Translations under genes and position numbers: made by a program
Notes under the pieces: generated by a model
Databases searched by the model: none
What the model saw: the letters and a program-made list of their open reading frames with translations, nothing else
Told to the model about the DNA's origin: nothing
Source of the DNA: Cocos nucifera
Lineage: Eukaryota; Streptophyta; Magnoliopsida; Arecales; Arecaceae
NCBI GenBank assembly: GCA_006176705.1
Contig: QRFJ01000374.1
Coordinates: forward strand, 310,001 to 374,000
DNA length: 64,000 bases
Direction: 5' to 3'
Shown: positions 21,567 through 33,189 of the stretch, piece after piece
How positions within the stretch are numbered: position 1 is the first letter of the stretch
How the letters are laid out: each line of letters begins with the position of its first letter

Positions 21567-24500
21567 ATGAGATCGAGTAGATTTAAGATGGATTTTGAGA
21601 AGTTCGATGGCAAGAAAAACTTTATCCTATGGTAGCAAAGGATAAAGGACTTGTTGGTTCAACAGAGGATCTACAAGATCTTGACAAGAGAAAGATCAAA
21701 AAACATAAGTGATGAGGATTGTCAAGAGTTGGAGGAAATTGCTTTCAGCATAATTTGGATGTGCTTGGCTAATCAGGTTTTGCCCGATATTTGCATAAAG
21801 ACTACGACAAAGGAGCTCTGAACGAGATTGGAGAACACGTACATGGGAAAGAATATGATGAACAAGTTATGGTTGAAGAAATAGTTGTATAGTCTAAGGA
21901 TGTCTGAAGGCAGAGATCTTGTTGCACATATCCAAAGGTTCAATCAGGTGTGTTCTGAGGTGATGAGTTTAGATGTGAAGATCGACGAGGAGGATCGGGC
22001 ATTACTGCTATTATGTTCTCTCTCAGGTTCGTATGATGGTCTCATAATAATTTTAGTTTATAGGAAGAAGATCCTAAACTATGAAGAGATTGTTGGTGTG
22101 CTCAGATCAAATGAGCAAAAGGAGAAGATCTGTAAAAGAGACCCTAAGTCTGAGATCTTGGCTGTGAATGAAAGATAGAGAAGATCAAAGGAGAAGGCAA
22201 GAGAAAAATTCAAGGTCAGATCAAAGTCTCAGGATTAGAGGAAGACATTGAAATATTATAAATGTCGTTAGCTTGAATATCTGATGAGAGATTATCCCTT
22301 TTTGAGATCAGAAAGAGGGAAGGTCAGTAAGAAAGATGATACAGCTTCTATGAGTAGTGGAGAAGATCTGTTAGTTGTATCAGATGGATCCATAGAGTAC
22401 GATACCATATGGATATTGGATTCAACATACTCACACGACTATATTTCTCATCGAGAGTGATTTTCTATTTATTAGAAGATCGATGGTGGAAGTATCAGCC
22501 TTGGAAATGATCATCCTTGCAAAGTAGCTAGAGTTAGCTCTATCAGGGTGAGGATGTATGATGAAATTATTCATACATTATCAAATGTCAAGCATGTATT
22601 GGAGTTGAAAAAGAATTTGATTTCTTTGGGCTACTTGAAGGAGCAGGGTTATACTTTTAGTAGTCAGGCTGGGAGTGGATGTCTGAAAATTTTTAAGAAA
22701 ACTTTGGTGGTGATGAAAGGTAGAAGACTGAGCAACAATCTTTATAGAATAGAAGGCTCAGTGGTGAATGATAGTACAGAGATGCTAGCAGTGGTACAGA
22801 AGGAGCAGATTTTATATCGACTGTGGCACTATCGGATGGATCATATGAGTGATCATGGGCTCACTGAATTTAGCAGAAGAGGTATGATCCTAGCCTTGAA
22901 GAAGAAGGGCATAGATTTATGTGAGCCGTATATCTTTGGCAAATAGTATAGGATAAAGTTTGCCAGAAGTATCATGCACAGTGAAGGAGTACTGGATTTA
23001 GTGCACTCAGATCTATGGGGATCAGCTCCTATATTAGCTAGAGGTGGGGCAAAATATTGTATCACTTTCATTGATGATTTCTCAGGAAAGGTGTGGGTTT
23101 ATCTTATTAGAGAAAAATCAGAGGTGTTTACCCAGTTTAGAGCCTAGAGAGCTAAAGTAGAGAAGAAGTTAGGAAGATAAGTGAAGTATCTGAGGTCGGA
23201 CAATAGAAGAGAGTATACTAGCCTGAAGTTCAGAAGGTACTGTGAGAAAAATGGCATCAAATGCCATTACACGATGAAAATGACTTCCCAGCAGAATGAT
23301 ATTGTGGAGAGAATGAACCGAATATTGATCGAGAAGGCATGGAGTTTGAGGCTATAGACATCACTTCCAAAATCTTTTTGGGGTGATGCCTTAATTTTTT
23401 CTTGTTTTCTTATGAATAGGTTCCCACATCATAAGCTGAATGGACGCATTCCAGAGGAGGTCTAGAGTGGAAAGAAGATGGAGCTTGACTACCTGAAGGT
23501 CTTCGGTTGCTTAGCCTATGCACATATGGAGGCAACCGAAAGGAGCAAATTGGATCCAAAATTTTGAAAGATGACATTCATAGGATATCCACAAGGAGTC
23601 AAGGGGTACCTATTGTAGGACTCTCAAGTACAAAAGTCAATGATCAGCAAGGATGTTATCTTTGATGAGAAGAGCATCTTGAGGAGGTTTGGGATAGATG
23701 GAACTAGGAAGACAAAGGTGAACAGCAGTGGCCAGTCTGAGATAGATGACATGCAGTCCGAATCCACGTATAGGAGTGTTCCTATTGAGGTGGAGCTGGG
23801 TAGGAAAAAAGATACTCAGATGAAAGATCGGCATGAAGTGCTAGCAATTCAAATGGATGTGCAGGATTAGCCACAGACATCAGGTAGAGATATGCCAATA
23901 GGAGTGGCTTTGCACAAATTCTAGCATACTATTAGAAAATTAGTTAGATATGGCATTGATGAGGTTATCTCCTATGCACTCATCACTGCTAATAGAGATC
24001 CAAAAAATTATGTAAAGGCTATAAAGAGTGAGGATCATGATTTATGGATGTAGGTCATGATGGAAGAGATGAAATCACTTGAAAAGAATCAGACATTATA
24101 GCTGGTGGATCTTTCAGAAGGTGCTCAATCTATTGACTTAAAATGTGTGTTCACAAAGAAAGAAGTACCTTCGGAATAAAGTAGAGTCAGATTCAAAGCA
24201 AGACTGATAGTAAAGAGATACTCACAAAGAAAAGAAATTGACTACACAGAAATTTTCTCTCCTGTGGTGCATCATACATCTATTCGGGTTTTACTGTCAC
24301 TGATGGCACGGTACAACATGGAGTTGGAATAGATGGATGTGAAGATGGCCTTCCTTTATGGCACATTGGAGGAAAGGATCTATATGAAGTAGCCAGATGA
24401 TTTCATGGAGACTGGACAAGAAGAAAATATGTGTTTACTCAAAAAATCTTTGTACGGCTTGAAACAGTTCCCTCATCAGTGGTATCAAAGATTTGATAGT

Positions 24501-25601
24501 TTTATTTTGAACCTGGATTTCAGTATATGTGAACATGATTATTGTGTCTACATCAAGAATGTAGATGAGGAGGATGCTCTGTACCTGCTACTATATGTAG
24601 ATGATATGCTTATAGCCAGTAGAAGCATGGAAGCTGTAAAAAGGCTGAAAAGGACATTATCATCTGAGTTTGAGATGAAGGATCTGGGTCTAGCTGAGAA
24701 AATCCTTGGAATGAAGATTTACAGAGATAGATGCAAAGAAGTGCTTCATTTATCACAAGAAAGATATGTCCAAAAAATTCTGGAGTGATTTGGAATGAAG
24801 AAGGCCAAACCTGCAGAGACACCATTACCGAGCCATATATCTCTCTCTAAGTTACAAAGCCCTCAGTCAGAAGAGGAATGAGAATACATGAAAAGAATCC
24901 CTTATGCGAATGCTGTAATCAGTGTGATGTATACTATGATATGCTGTAGACCAAATATAGCACATGCAGTGAGCACGGTTAGTAGATACATGGCTAACCC
25001 TAGGAAGGAATACTAGAAAGCATTGAAATGGATATTACGATATCTGCATAAAATAAGGGATTATGGTTTGGTGTTTAGTGGACAGCCAGGAGGATTTGAA
25101 GATGGAGGTTCAAGTTCTCTGGAAGGGTTTATAGATGTGAATTATACAGAAGATCTTGATACAAGGAGGTCTACTACTGGATATCTCTTCTGCGTGTATA
25201 GTGAACCGCTGTCTTGGAGATCAATTCTTCAGCTAATTACGGCCTTGTCTATCATGGAGGCCAAGTATATTGGAATAACAGAGGCTGCAAAGGAAGCCCT
25301 TAGGCTTAGAAGGCTGATTGCTGAGTTGGGGGTGGAGCAGAGTAAGCTTACACTGTTCAATGATAGTCAGAATGCTTTGCTGTTGGCACAAAACCCAGTC
25401 TATCATGCACGCACAAAGCATATAGACGTAAGGTACCATAGGATCAGAGAGCTGGTGAAAGAAGGTAAAGTAGAACTGGTGAAGGTTCATACTAAGGAGA
25501 ATTAGTCTGATGCACTCATGAAGGTACTCTCCAAAGATAGCTTTCAGATGTGTGTAGCAAGAATGGGTTTGTTGAGAAGAGGTGAGTTCAGAAGGACTTG
25601 A
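21567..25601 (+). pseudogene. gag-pol polyprotein of Tork-like copia
   Basis: One frame of about 1,344 codons from ATG at 21,567 to TGA at 25,599. Gag: NTYMGKNMMNKLWLKK, HIQRFNQVCSEVMSL. Zinc knuckle region degenerate near 22,250. Protease: WILDSTYSHDYIS, with DSG changed to DST. Integrase: LWHYRMDHMS, DLVHSDLWG, YCITFIDDFSGKVWVYL, KYLRSDN and the Glu in DIVERMNR. RT: VKMAFLYGTLEER, SLYGLKQFPHQW and the intact active site LLYVDDMLIAS. RNase H: GFIDVNYTEDLDTRRSTTGY, IMEAKYIG, ARTKHIDVRYH. About 25 in-frame stops, mostly TAG, including one at a normally conserved Gln (MK*PDDF). I saw no frameshift. Confidence 0.9.
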
Positions 25602-25619
25602 AAGCACTAAGATAAAGAA

Positions 25620-26211
25620 TGTGAGCTCAAAAATGGCACTCCCAAGTCTTGGAAACATGAGAAGATAGATCATGAGAAGATCGGAGCAAGCTGAAAGAGA
25701 AATCAGTTCGAATAGCAAAGTTCAAAAACTGGGCCGGCTCATCCTGAGACTGAGCTAGCTAAGTTAAAAACTGGACCGACTCAGTCCAGAACTGGATCGA
25801 CTATGTCTCAAAGAAAAATTTAGATATAAAGCAGCATTTTCGGACTATTGGTACAGAACATAACTGAGTCAACTTAATCTTAGACTGAGTCGACATAGTC
25901 GCAGGTTAGTTGGCTCAATTTTTGCGGATTTGTTTTGTGTACGTAGGATATTTGGATTTTGGAAAGTTTTTCTATGAGTTTGGAGCTTGATCCTTTTGTA
26001 AAGTATAAATACTGAAAATAGGTCAAGATTGTATATGATACTGAATTCATTGAATAAAGCTCTTTTCTCCTAGAAAACTCTTATGCTCTCTTTCTCTTTT
26101 TCTCTTAAATCCATTATTTCATTTCCGCATTGATTCTAGGAGATTGTTCCTTATTGCTTGACTAATCACCAACGATCATGTCGGTCTGAGAGAGGATAGT
26201 TTATCCCAACA
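25620..26211 (+). repeat. 3' LTR of Tork-like copia
   Basis: About 592 bp, TGTGAGCTC...CCCAACA, colinear with the 5' LTR apart from small deletions. A weak purine tract (AAGATAAAGAA) precedes it. Confidence 0.9.
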
Positions 26212-26507
26212 TTACATTCCTATGCTGAACAAGATGTGGAAACATTAAAAACGCGTTCGACAACTGAGTAACATTATGATTTAAAATGTTCATGGTATCA
26301 ACCAAAATATGTTTATGCCTTTCAAATGCATTCTCAATTGACAAGCTAATAAAGTTGCTTACCCTTTCCATGCTAAAACCACTACTCTCCATGATACCAA
26401 GCAAAGCTTCTTGGAAAGTTGCCATGAGAATGGCTTGAGTCAAGACCTCTAGTTGTTCACCTTGGTCTTGATCTTGTTGATCCACTTGAACATTATGTTG
26501 TAGAATA
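26212..26507 (-). pseudogene. Tat-A gag N-terminal part
   Basis: The minus strand reads MDQQDQDQGEQLEVLTQAIL, then MESSGFSMERVSNFI and LSNAFLMFPHLVQHRNV. It then continues in frame across the copia insertion into GNQVDAQLGGV at 20,680. It is cut at 26,508 by a CACTA terminus, so the true start and 5' leader are absent. Confidence 0.65.
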
Positions 26508-27800
26508 CACTATAAGAAAATTGATCTTTTACGATAGAATTATTTATGATGAAAAAATTTTATCACAAATAGTTTTTATTTATGATGAAAAAAATTTCAT
26601 CGCAAATAGTTTTTATTTATGATGAAAAAATTTTATATTGTAAATAATTAATTATTTATAATAAAAATATTTTTTATATCATAAAAATGATTATTTATGA
26701 TGAAAAATTTTCATCATAAATAAATTATTTAAAAAATTAAAAGACTAGATTATTTGTGATCAAAATTTTTCATCAAAAATAATTGATTATTTATGATGCA
26801 AATTTGATTTTCATCATAAATAATCGATTATCTATGATGAAAAATTTTCATCAAAAATAATCTATCCTAAATAAATTATTTAAAAAATTAAAAAGATTGA
26901 ATTATTTATGATAAAAAGTTTTAATCATAAATAATTGATTATTTATGATGCAAATTTAATTTCCATCATAAATAATTTACAACATAAATTTGATTTTTAT
27001 CATAAATAATCTATCATAAATAAATCATTTAAAAAATTAAAAAAGCTAAATTATTTATGATGAAAATTTTTTGTCATACATAATTGATTATTTATGATGC
27101 AAATTTGATTTCCATCATAAATAAGTAATTATTTATAGTAAAAAATTTCCAATGCAAATAATCTATCATAAATAAATTATTTAAAAAATTAAAAGGCTAG
27201 GTTATTTATGATGAAAATTTTTTATCTTAAATAATTGATTATTTATGATAAAAATCAAATTTGCATTCCAAATAAGCAATTATTTATGATAAAATTTTTT
27301 TATTATAAATAATCTATCCTAAATAAATTATTTAAAAAATTAAAAAGGCTAAATTATTTGCAATGAGTAATTTTTGTTATAAATAATTGATTATTTATGA
27401 TACAAATTTGATTTCCATCATAAATAAGCAATTATTTGCAATGAAAAGTTTTCATCATAAATAATCTATGATAAATAAATTATTTAAAAAATTAAATAGA
27501 TCAGATTATTTATGATGAAAAATTTTCATCATAAATAATTGATTAGTTATGATGAAAATCAAATTTATATTTCAAATAATAGATTATTTGCAATAAAAAA
27601 TTCCCATCATAAATAATCTATCCTAAATAAATCATTTAAAAAATTAAAAAGGTTGGATTATTTATGATAAAATTTTTTTATCATAAATAATTAATTATTT
27701 ATTATGAAAATCAAACTTGCATCTTAAATAATTGATTATTTATGATCAAAAATTTTTATCATAAATAATATGATCAAAATTTTTTATTTACAGGACATAA
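26508..27800 (+). mobile_element. CACTA transposon end with subterminal repeat array
   Basis: CACTATAAGAAAATTGATC at 26,508 is a typical plant CACTA terminus. It is followed by about 1.3 kb of repeats built from ATTATTTATGATGAAAA and its complement TTTTCATCATAAATAAT, with an AATTATTTAAAAAATTAAAA spacer recurring at roughly 150 bp. Such subterminal arrays are where CACTA transposase binds in En/Spm. No matching opposite terminus was found in the window, so the element is truncated or rearranged. No coding sequence accompanies it. Confidence 0.65.
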
Positions 27801-27929
27801 AAGATGGACTATTTTAAAAATAAAAAAAGAGTAAAAATGCATCATACATGATCGATGTAATGAGATTGAGGGGTGCGAGCACGTCCATTATTAGCTAGCC
27901 TACAAGCAAATTAATATTTTTTTTAATTT

Positions 27930-28965
27930 TTTAAAAATTAATATTTTTAAAAAATTATTTTTTTAAAAAAAATATATAATTTTAAATTTAAAGTCTATCT
28001 TCATCATTCATTATTTAAATAATTATCGTGCAAGTATCGTCATAAAAGACCACCTCAATCTGGTAGCTCTAACTATGTAGATCAATAGAATTTAACTTCA
28101 ATGATCATGAATGACCGCATGATGATATGATAGATAGAAACTATCAATGGATTCAAAAGCTTACAATGATAATTTCTATAATATTTATAGCATACTACCA
28201 AAATTTTACTTCAATCGGATATAATTATCATAGTTAATTTAATACGGAATGATTTAGACCGTTAAATAAAAAATAAGTGATCAAAAGGCCAAACGATATT
28301 CGATTATAAGGCAATTTTTTAGATAAATAATCTTTGCTACTATTTTGATCATCCGTATAATGATGATTGTAAACTCTAAACTCTGCATATATGAATCATC
28401 CATGTTAAGTATGTTTTACAAAAGCGTAAGTATAATTGCTTCAGGACTTTAAGAATGTGTATCAAGAGACATGCAGTTTTAAATAGTTTATACACAAGTA
28501 GTTTGCTTTTTATGATCACCACCATAAAAATGATCAAACTATCAGCAAAGATTATTTATAAAAAAATCATCTTATAATCACATACTATTTGGCCTTTTAA
28601 TTATTTATTTTTTATTTAATGGTTCCAATCATCTCATGCTAAATTGACTATAATAATTATATTCGATTAAAGTAAAATTTTGATAGTGTATTATAAATAT
28701 CATAGAGATCATTATTGTAAGTTTTGGATCTATCGATGGTTTCTATCTATCAAATCATCATATGGTCGTTTATGACTGTTGAAATCAAATTTTATTTATC
28801 TACATAGCTAGAGCTATCAGATCGAGGTGATCTTTTGTGATGATATTCATACGATAATTACTTAAATAATGAACGATAAAGATAGACTTTAAATTTTAAA
28901 ATTATATAATTTTTTTAAAAAAATAATTTTTTTAAAAAGAATACTAATTTTTAACGAAAAAGGAG
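27930..28965. repeat. Large palindrome 1 (arms about 440 bp)
   Basis: The left arm (about 27,930-28,375) is the reverse complement of the right arm (about 28,505-28,965) around a spacer of about 130 bp. For example, AAAGTCTATCTTCATCATTC at 27,990 pairs with GAACGATAAAGATAGACTTT near 28,870, and CACCTCAATCTGGTAGCTCT pairs with AGAGCTATCAGATCGAGGTG. A second copy of the same module lies at 48,477-49,370. No coding sequence. Confidence 0.85.
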
Positions 28966-28974
28966 GAGAAACTA

Positions 28975-29420
28975 ATGAAATGATGGAATCAATAAAGATT
29001 TCCTAAGAACCACAAATAAATAACATACTAGAGGAAGTTATACCCATAATTCTTTCTTAGAATTTGTTAAATCCCTTTCTAGCTCATTTTGGAGTGGATG
29101 ATTTTGATAAAGATAGGCATATTATAGAAGTAAATGACCAAGTAGATATGCCCTACTCCAAAACCACCCTACTTTGGATCAAAAAATTTAAGCCACCAAT
29201 AGCTCCCTTATTAGAATCACCAACTATTCTAGAATTGAAGCCACTTTCTGATGCATCCACTGACACCCTGCTAGTCATACCTAATCAAGAAGTCTAACTT
29301 ATAGGTATTCTAAAAGTACATAAAGAAGCTGTCAGATGGAATATTGCTAAAATAAGGGATAATAATTTTAAGACTAATTTTTCTATACTCGACACTACTT
29401 TTGAGGATGACCTCCAAAAT
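28975..29420 (+). pseudogene. Athila-like protease-RT linker fragment
   Basis: Reads NPFLAHFGVDDFDKDRHIIE, then SPTILELKPLSDASTDTLLV, IPNQEV and, after a stop, GILKVHKEAVRWNIAKIRD. This matches the ELKxLP...LPVII...VLxxHKxAIGWxIADI pattern before RT in Athila-type elements. The RT itself is missing: the sequence passes to a short HEELMPRHIIPKKGIRIDQ segment near 29,500, then to an unidentified stretch. Confidence 0.55.
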
Positions 29421-30999
29421 CTATTAATAATATTAAAATAATATATGGAGGTAGAATTAAAATTAATTTAAAAAAAGTACCATATTTTAGATCATGAAGA
29501 ATTGATGCCAAGACATATCATACCTAAGAAAGGGATTAGGATAGATCAGGCTATAATTGAAATAATTTCTAAATCACCATCCCTAATTTTGGCCTAGCAA
29601 ATATAATTCCTTTCTGATCATCACAAAAATTATGATAATTTTAAATTCTGATATAACATGCTTGCTCAAAATACTCTATTGGTCTGGGCTAAGTTTAATC
29701 ATTGTAGAGCATTCCATGGATGTTTTATTGCCATGATGATAAGACTTTTTGATTAGTCCTATCTTTCTAAAACTCTGAGTGATGCACCTTAATTAGTTAT
29801 AGATGAGACTCCTTTATAGGATTCGATTGAAGATGTTAAACTTAGTGCTTATTGAAAGGCAATCTAGCTTTTATATTTATTTATTTTTTTACTTTTAGCA
29901 TACCTTTCTTTTAAGTTTAGGACTAAGTTAGGAAAGAACTACAGACCCATGCTAGACAAAGAACAAATAAAGCCCAGGTCGAGCCTAGAAACATACTAAG
30001 TAAGATTAACTTATCTTTTTTCTTCTATTTATATATCATGCTCTATTTCTTTCCTCCATTAAGGATAATAAAAATTAAGTTGGGAGGAGAAGGTAAAATA
30101 AAATAAAATAATTAAGTCCCTGAATATGATAATAATTAGTCTTATATACCAGATTTTATTTTGATTTGAAGTTAATCAGGTATTTTAATTGGTGATTGAT
30201 TTATGGTCTAGAGAATTTTTGAAATACTAAGGATCCAATTATTAAGAAAACCTAATAAATAGTCGGGTCTAGAATAGAATAAATTTTTGAGTGCTTATAA
30301 AACCTTCTTCCAACCTATGTTAATAAATAATCTACTTTATATAAGTATGAGTAAAAAAAAAGGTAAGTTATAAACATTGATTTTCTATTGAGTAACCGGA
30401 TCTCATTGCCTTAGTAAACAATGATATTCATATCAAAAAGTAAGTAATATGGAGAATCTTGTTATATAGCTAGTTTTAATTTGTAGTCTATTTGACTTAA
30501 ATCAGTAAGTTCAAGGAGTATTCTACACCTAATGCCCTAAAGCCAATTGGTTTGGGAGTCATTAGTCTAAAGCTCCCTAAAAGAGTTAGATAAAAAGCTT
30601 AAGGGGTTAAAACATTGCACTAGCTATAATATCAAAGAAAAAATTCATACTCTAGCCCATACTAAAGATAAAGGATTTAAAGAATAAAGATGAGGAGTTG
30701 GTCAAGAAAAAAGCTCTAAAATTTTATGTTCTACACTTAACCATTATTTGAGACAAAATTAATAATCCAATGATGTATCTTTTAATTCTTTAATTAGATA
30801 TCAAATGAGATGACCTGAAGAAACTTTTACATTTTATCGAGTTGGTACATACTTCTGATTTTTCCTTCTTTTTACTTGAGATGAGTAAAACTTAAGTTAA
30901 AGGATGCGATAAATACCATGAATATATAAATAAAAAGCATTAAAATATATATTAATCAATATTTATTTTAAAAATTAATATTTTATATTTATGTTTTGT

Positions 31000-32550
31000 A
31001 GGAAAGATCCTTATCAATACAAAAAGCTCGATTTATGGGTTAAAATGAATCAAATTTAACACAAATCGAACTTAAACGAAGAAGAAACGAAAGCCAAAAG
31101 CTTTTAATGAAAATAAATACATAAATAAATAAAATCGACCAATGCAGCCCATTAAACTAGCTAGTCCAGCTATTGTAGCCCACGTGCCCAACCGAAGTGG
31201 CCCAGCATGCCAGCGCTCGGCTCAACCCATCAACCCGCTTGGTGATGTCATCATGACATCACTTTCAATGCAGCTAATAGGGGGTGAAGGTGGGATGGTG
31301 GACCCAGCTTACACATGGTGCATAAGGGGGCAAGAGCATTGTGTGCCATCTGATGGCTAAAATCCATTCCTAAGCAAGATCGGACGGTAGGGATGGGTAG
31401 CCGACTGATTCAAGAACTCCTCTAAACCTTTTAGTGTGATCCAACGATCGAAAAATGGCCTGATAAGGCAATCCAATGGCTCAAGCAATTTGAGCTCTGA
31501 TCAATGGCTAGCAGTGGATTTTTAATGGATCTTAAGATTTTTTATGATGATCAGATGGCCATGATTCAATCAAATGGCAATCCAATGGCTAAAAAAGTTG
31601 GTTGAGTCCTTTTTGAAGCACAGCTCTGACTCAAATTGGGTTTTTGGCCTATAAAAGAACCCTGATGGCCCATCCAAGTGGAGAGAACCCTCCCTTAGGG
31701 GATTACCCCTCTCATAGACCCTCTCCCACACCAAGCTACAGGCATCTTTTCTCTTCCTCTCACCTCTTTTCTCTCTTCTTTCTTTCTCCTTTCTTTTTTT
31801 CCGCTTTTTCATCTAAGGAGTTCGAAGATATCGGAGATGAGTAGATCATCAACCATGCACGGCTAAAAAGTTAAATTCTAGGAAACTAGATGAAGTCTTC
31901 TAGCATGGATTGTATTTTTCTTTTCATTTTTTATAATTTTTTTATGCAATAAATAATATATTTTCTTTCTCAGTTTTAAATTTTATTCTCGATGCATGAG
32001 ATCTTGTGTTAACATGTTTGCTATTGATTAATATCTAAATAAGCTATATTTATTGAGATAGGGTATGATTGAAAGATACAGTCCATACTCGATTTAATAG
32101 TTTATTTTAGAGAAGAATCATTAAAAGTCATGTTAAGAATTTTTAAGAATTAAAGTATTGAATAATTTATGATTCTATGGAGATGGATTGTTCATGCTTT
32201 AAGAAAATAAGTTATAGTCATAACTAAATTCTTAAAATTTAAATATTGATATTAAAAAAAATTATCACAACCCAGCTAAAAATGGATTCAAAATTCTAGA
32301 ATATCTTTAATTAATTCTTAAATCCCACTTAATTATTATTTGCTTTCTATTATTTTAATTTGCTAAATCTCAATTAATCCTCTTTAATCTACTTATTTAA
32401 ATTTCTACTTTAAAGATAAATTTAAAATTCTATTTTTAATTAAAATTAAACATAACTTAGCCTATAATTTTTGAAAAAATTGATATCTGACTCACTGCTA
32501 TTTTAACTAATAGTAGGATCAGATTTAATATTATCTTTGATATTATAACA
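31000..32550 (+). repeat. Probable 3' LTR and flank of Athila-like element
   Basis: Contains a TATA box (CTATAAAAG at 31,649), a pyrimidine-rich leader (TCTTCCTCTCACCTCTTTTC) and an AT-rich tail ending ATAACA. The start could not be fixed. Frames at 31,142-31,360 and 31,570-31,812 are composition-driven and not supported as genes. Confidence 0.4.
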
Positions 32551-32559
32551 ACGAGCATC

Positions 32560-32880
32560 AAAGAGCCAGTGGTTTAGCCTCTACCCATTTAATAAAGTAG
32601 TCTACCGTAACCTGCAAGAATATCTATTATCCTGATGCCATGGGGAATGGTCCAAGAATGTCCATTCCCTATTAGGTGAATGGTCAGGGTGCACTTATAG
32701 AAGTTAGCAGCATTGTCGGTCGCCATTGAATGTTGGAATTTCTTTGCCATCGATCATATTTTTTAATCAGGTTGGTTGCATCTTGTTGCATCATCGGCTA
32801 GTAATACCCTTGTCAAAGTAAGTTATAGGATAGTGATCTTGCTCCTAAATGGTTCTTTTAAATCCCTTCATGTACTTCTC
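32560..32880 (-). pseudogene. Tat-B integrase fragment
   Basis: Decayed reading of the zinc-finger-to-core region, with a DILGPFPMASG-like segment and the first catalytic Asp in VTVDYFIKWVEAKPLAL. The rest of the catalytic core (second Asp, Glu) is absent. Stops and frameshifts throughout. Confidence 0.55.
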
Positions 32881-33189
32881 ATAAAGCATATTTAGCCTCA
32901 GATGATCGTAGATACTTGAGAAGAGATAAAGAGTATAACCTTTTGTATAACTTTTTCTAAAGGAGGATATAGCAAGAAGCCTAATTTCTCAGTTGTCAAG
33001 CTTCTTTTGGAACTCTTGGAAGTGTGCCTTCCTTCAGATATAAGACTAATGGGTCGATACAGCTAGGCTTATGGTCTACTTATAGTACTGTCGAGGGTTC
33101 TTCAATACTGGGCCTTAGAACAATCTCGAAGGTCTTTTTAGATAGGTTGGTTGGTAGCGAGGTTACCAACTTGAATAAAAGATCTGCTT

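Larger units (their letters stand above)
20686..26211 (+). mobile_element. Complete Ty1/copia element, Tork (Tnt1-like) type
   Basis: LTRs at 20,686-21,299 and 25,620-26,211 begin TGTGAGCTCAAAA and end ATCCCAA(T/C)A. The flanks CTATA and TTACA are a plausible decayed 5-bp target duplication. A single-frame gag-pol lies between them in the order gag, protease, integrase, RT, RNase H, which defines Ty1/copia. The gag opening (FDGKKNFILW, LVQQRIYKIL) and KLWLKK*LYSLRMSEG resemble Tnt1/Tork members. It sits antisense inside the Tat-A gag. Confidence 0.9.
8250..26507 (-). mobile_element. Tat-A: Ty3/gypsy (Tat/Ogre type) remnant, nested
   Basis: Minus-strand order from high to low coordinate is gag, protease, linker, RT start, RNase H, a second RNase H-like domain and integrase. 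The extra RNase H between RNase H and integrase, and the DPLTE...GEGETRPTFI linker before RT, are hallmarks of the Tat/Ogre lineage. Insertions at 10,825-16,423 and 20,686-26,211 split it. Its own LTRs are not visible: the 5' side is cut by a CACTA terminus at 26,508, and the 3' side fades around 8,250. Many TAG/TGA stops, several frameshifts and a deletion of the RT core make it inactive. Confidence 0.75.
28970..32550 (+). mobile_element. Athila-like Ty3/gypsy remnant
   Basis: The plus strand holds a protease-RT junction fragment, then scattered low-quality coding, then an LTR-like region with a TATA box at 31,649 ending TATTATAACA at 32,550, where Tat-B integrase sequence resumes. The 5' side starts abruptly at the palindrome edge. 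Between about 29,950 and 31,100 I see only AT-rich decayed sequence. Neither a 5' LTR nor a clear target duplication was found, so extent and family are tentative. Confidence 0.5.

Noticed and set aside
31142..31360. 72-codon plus-strand frame
   Set aside because: Located in an LTR-like region, no recognisable domain, no codon pattern or neighbouring exon.
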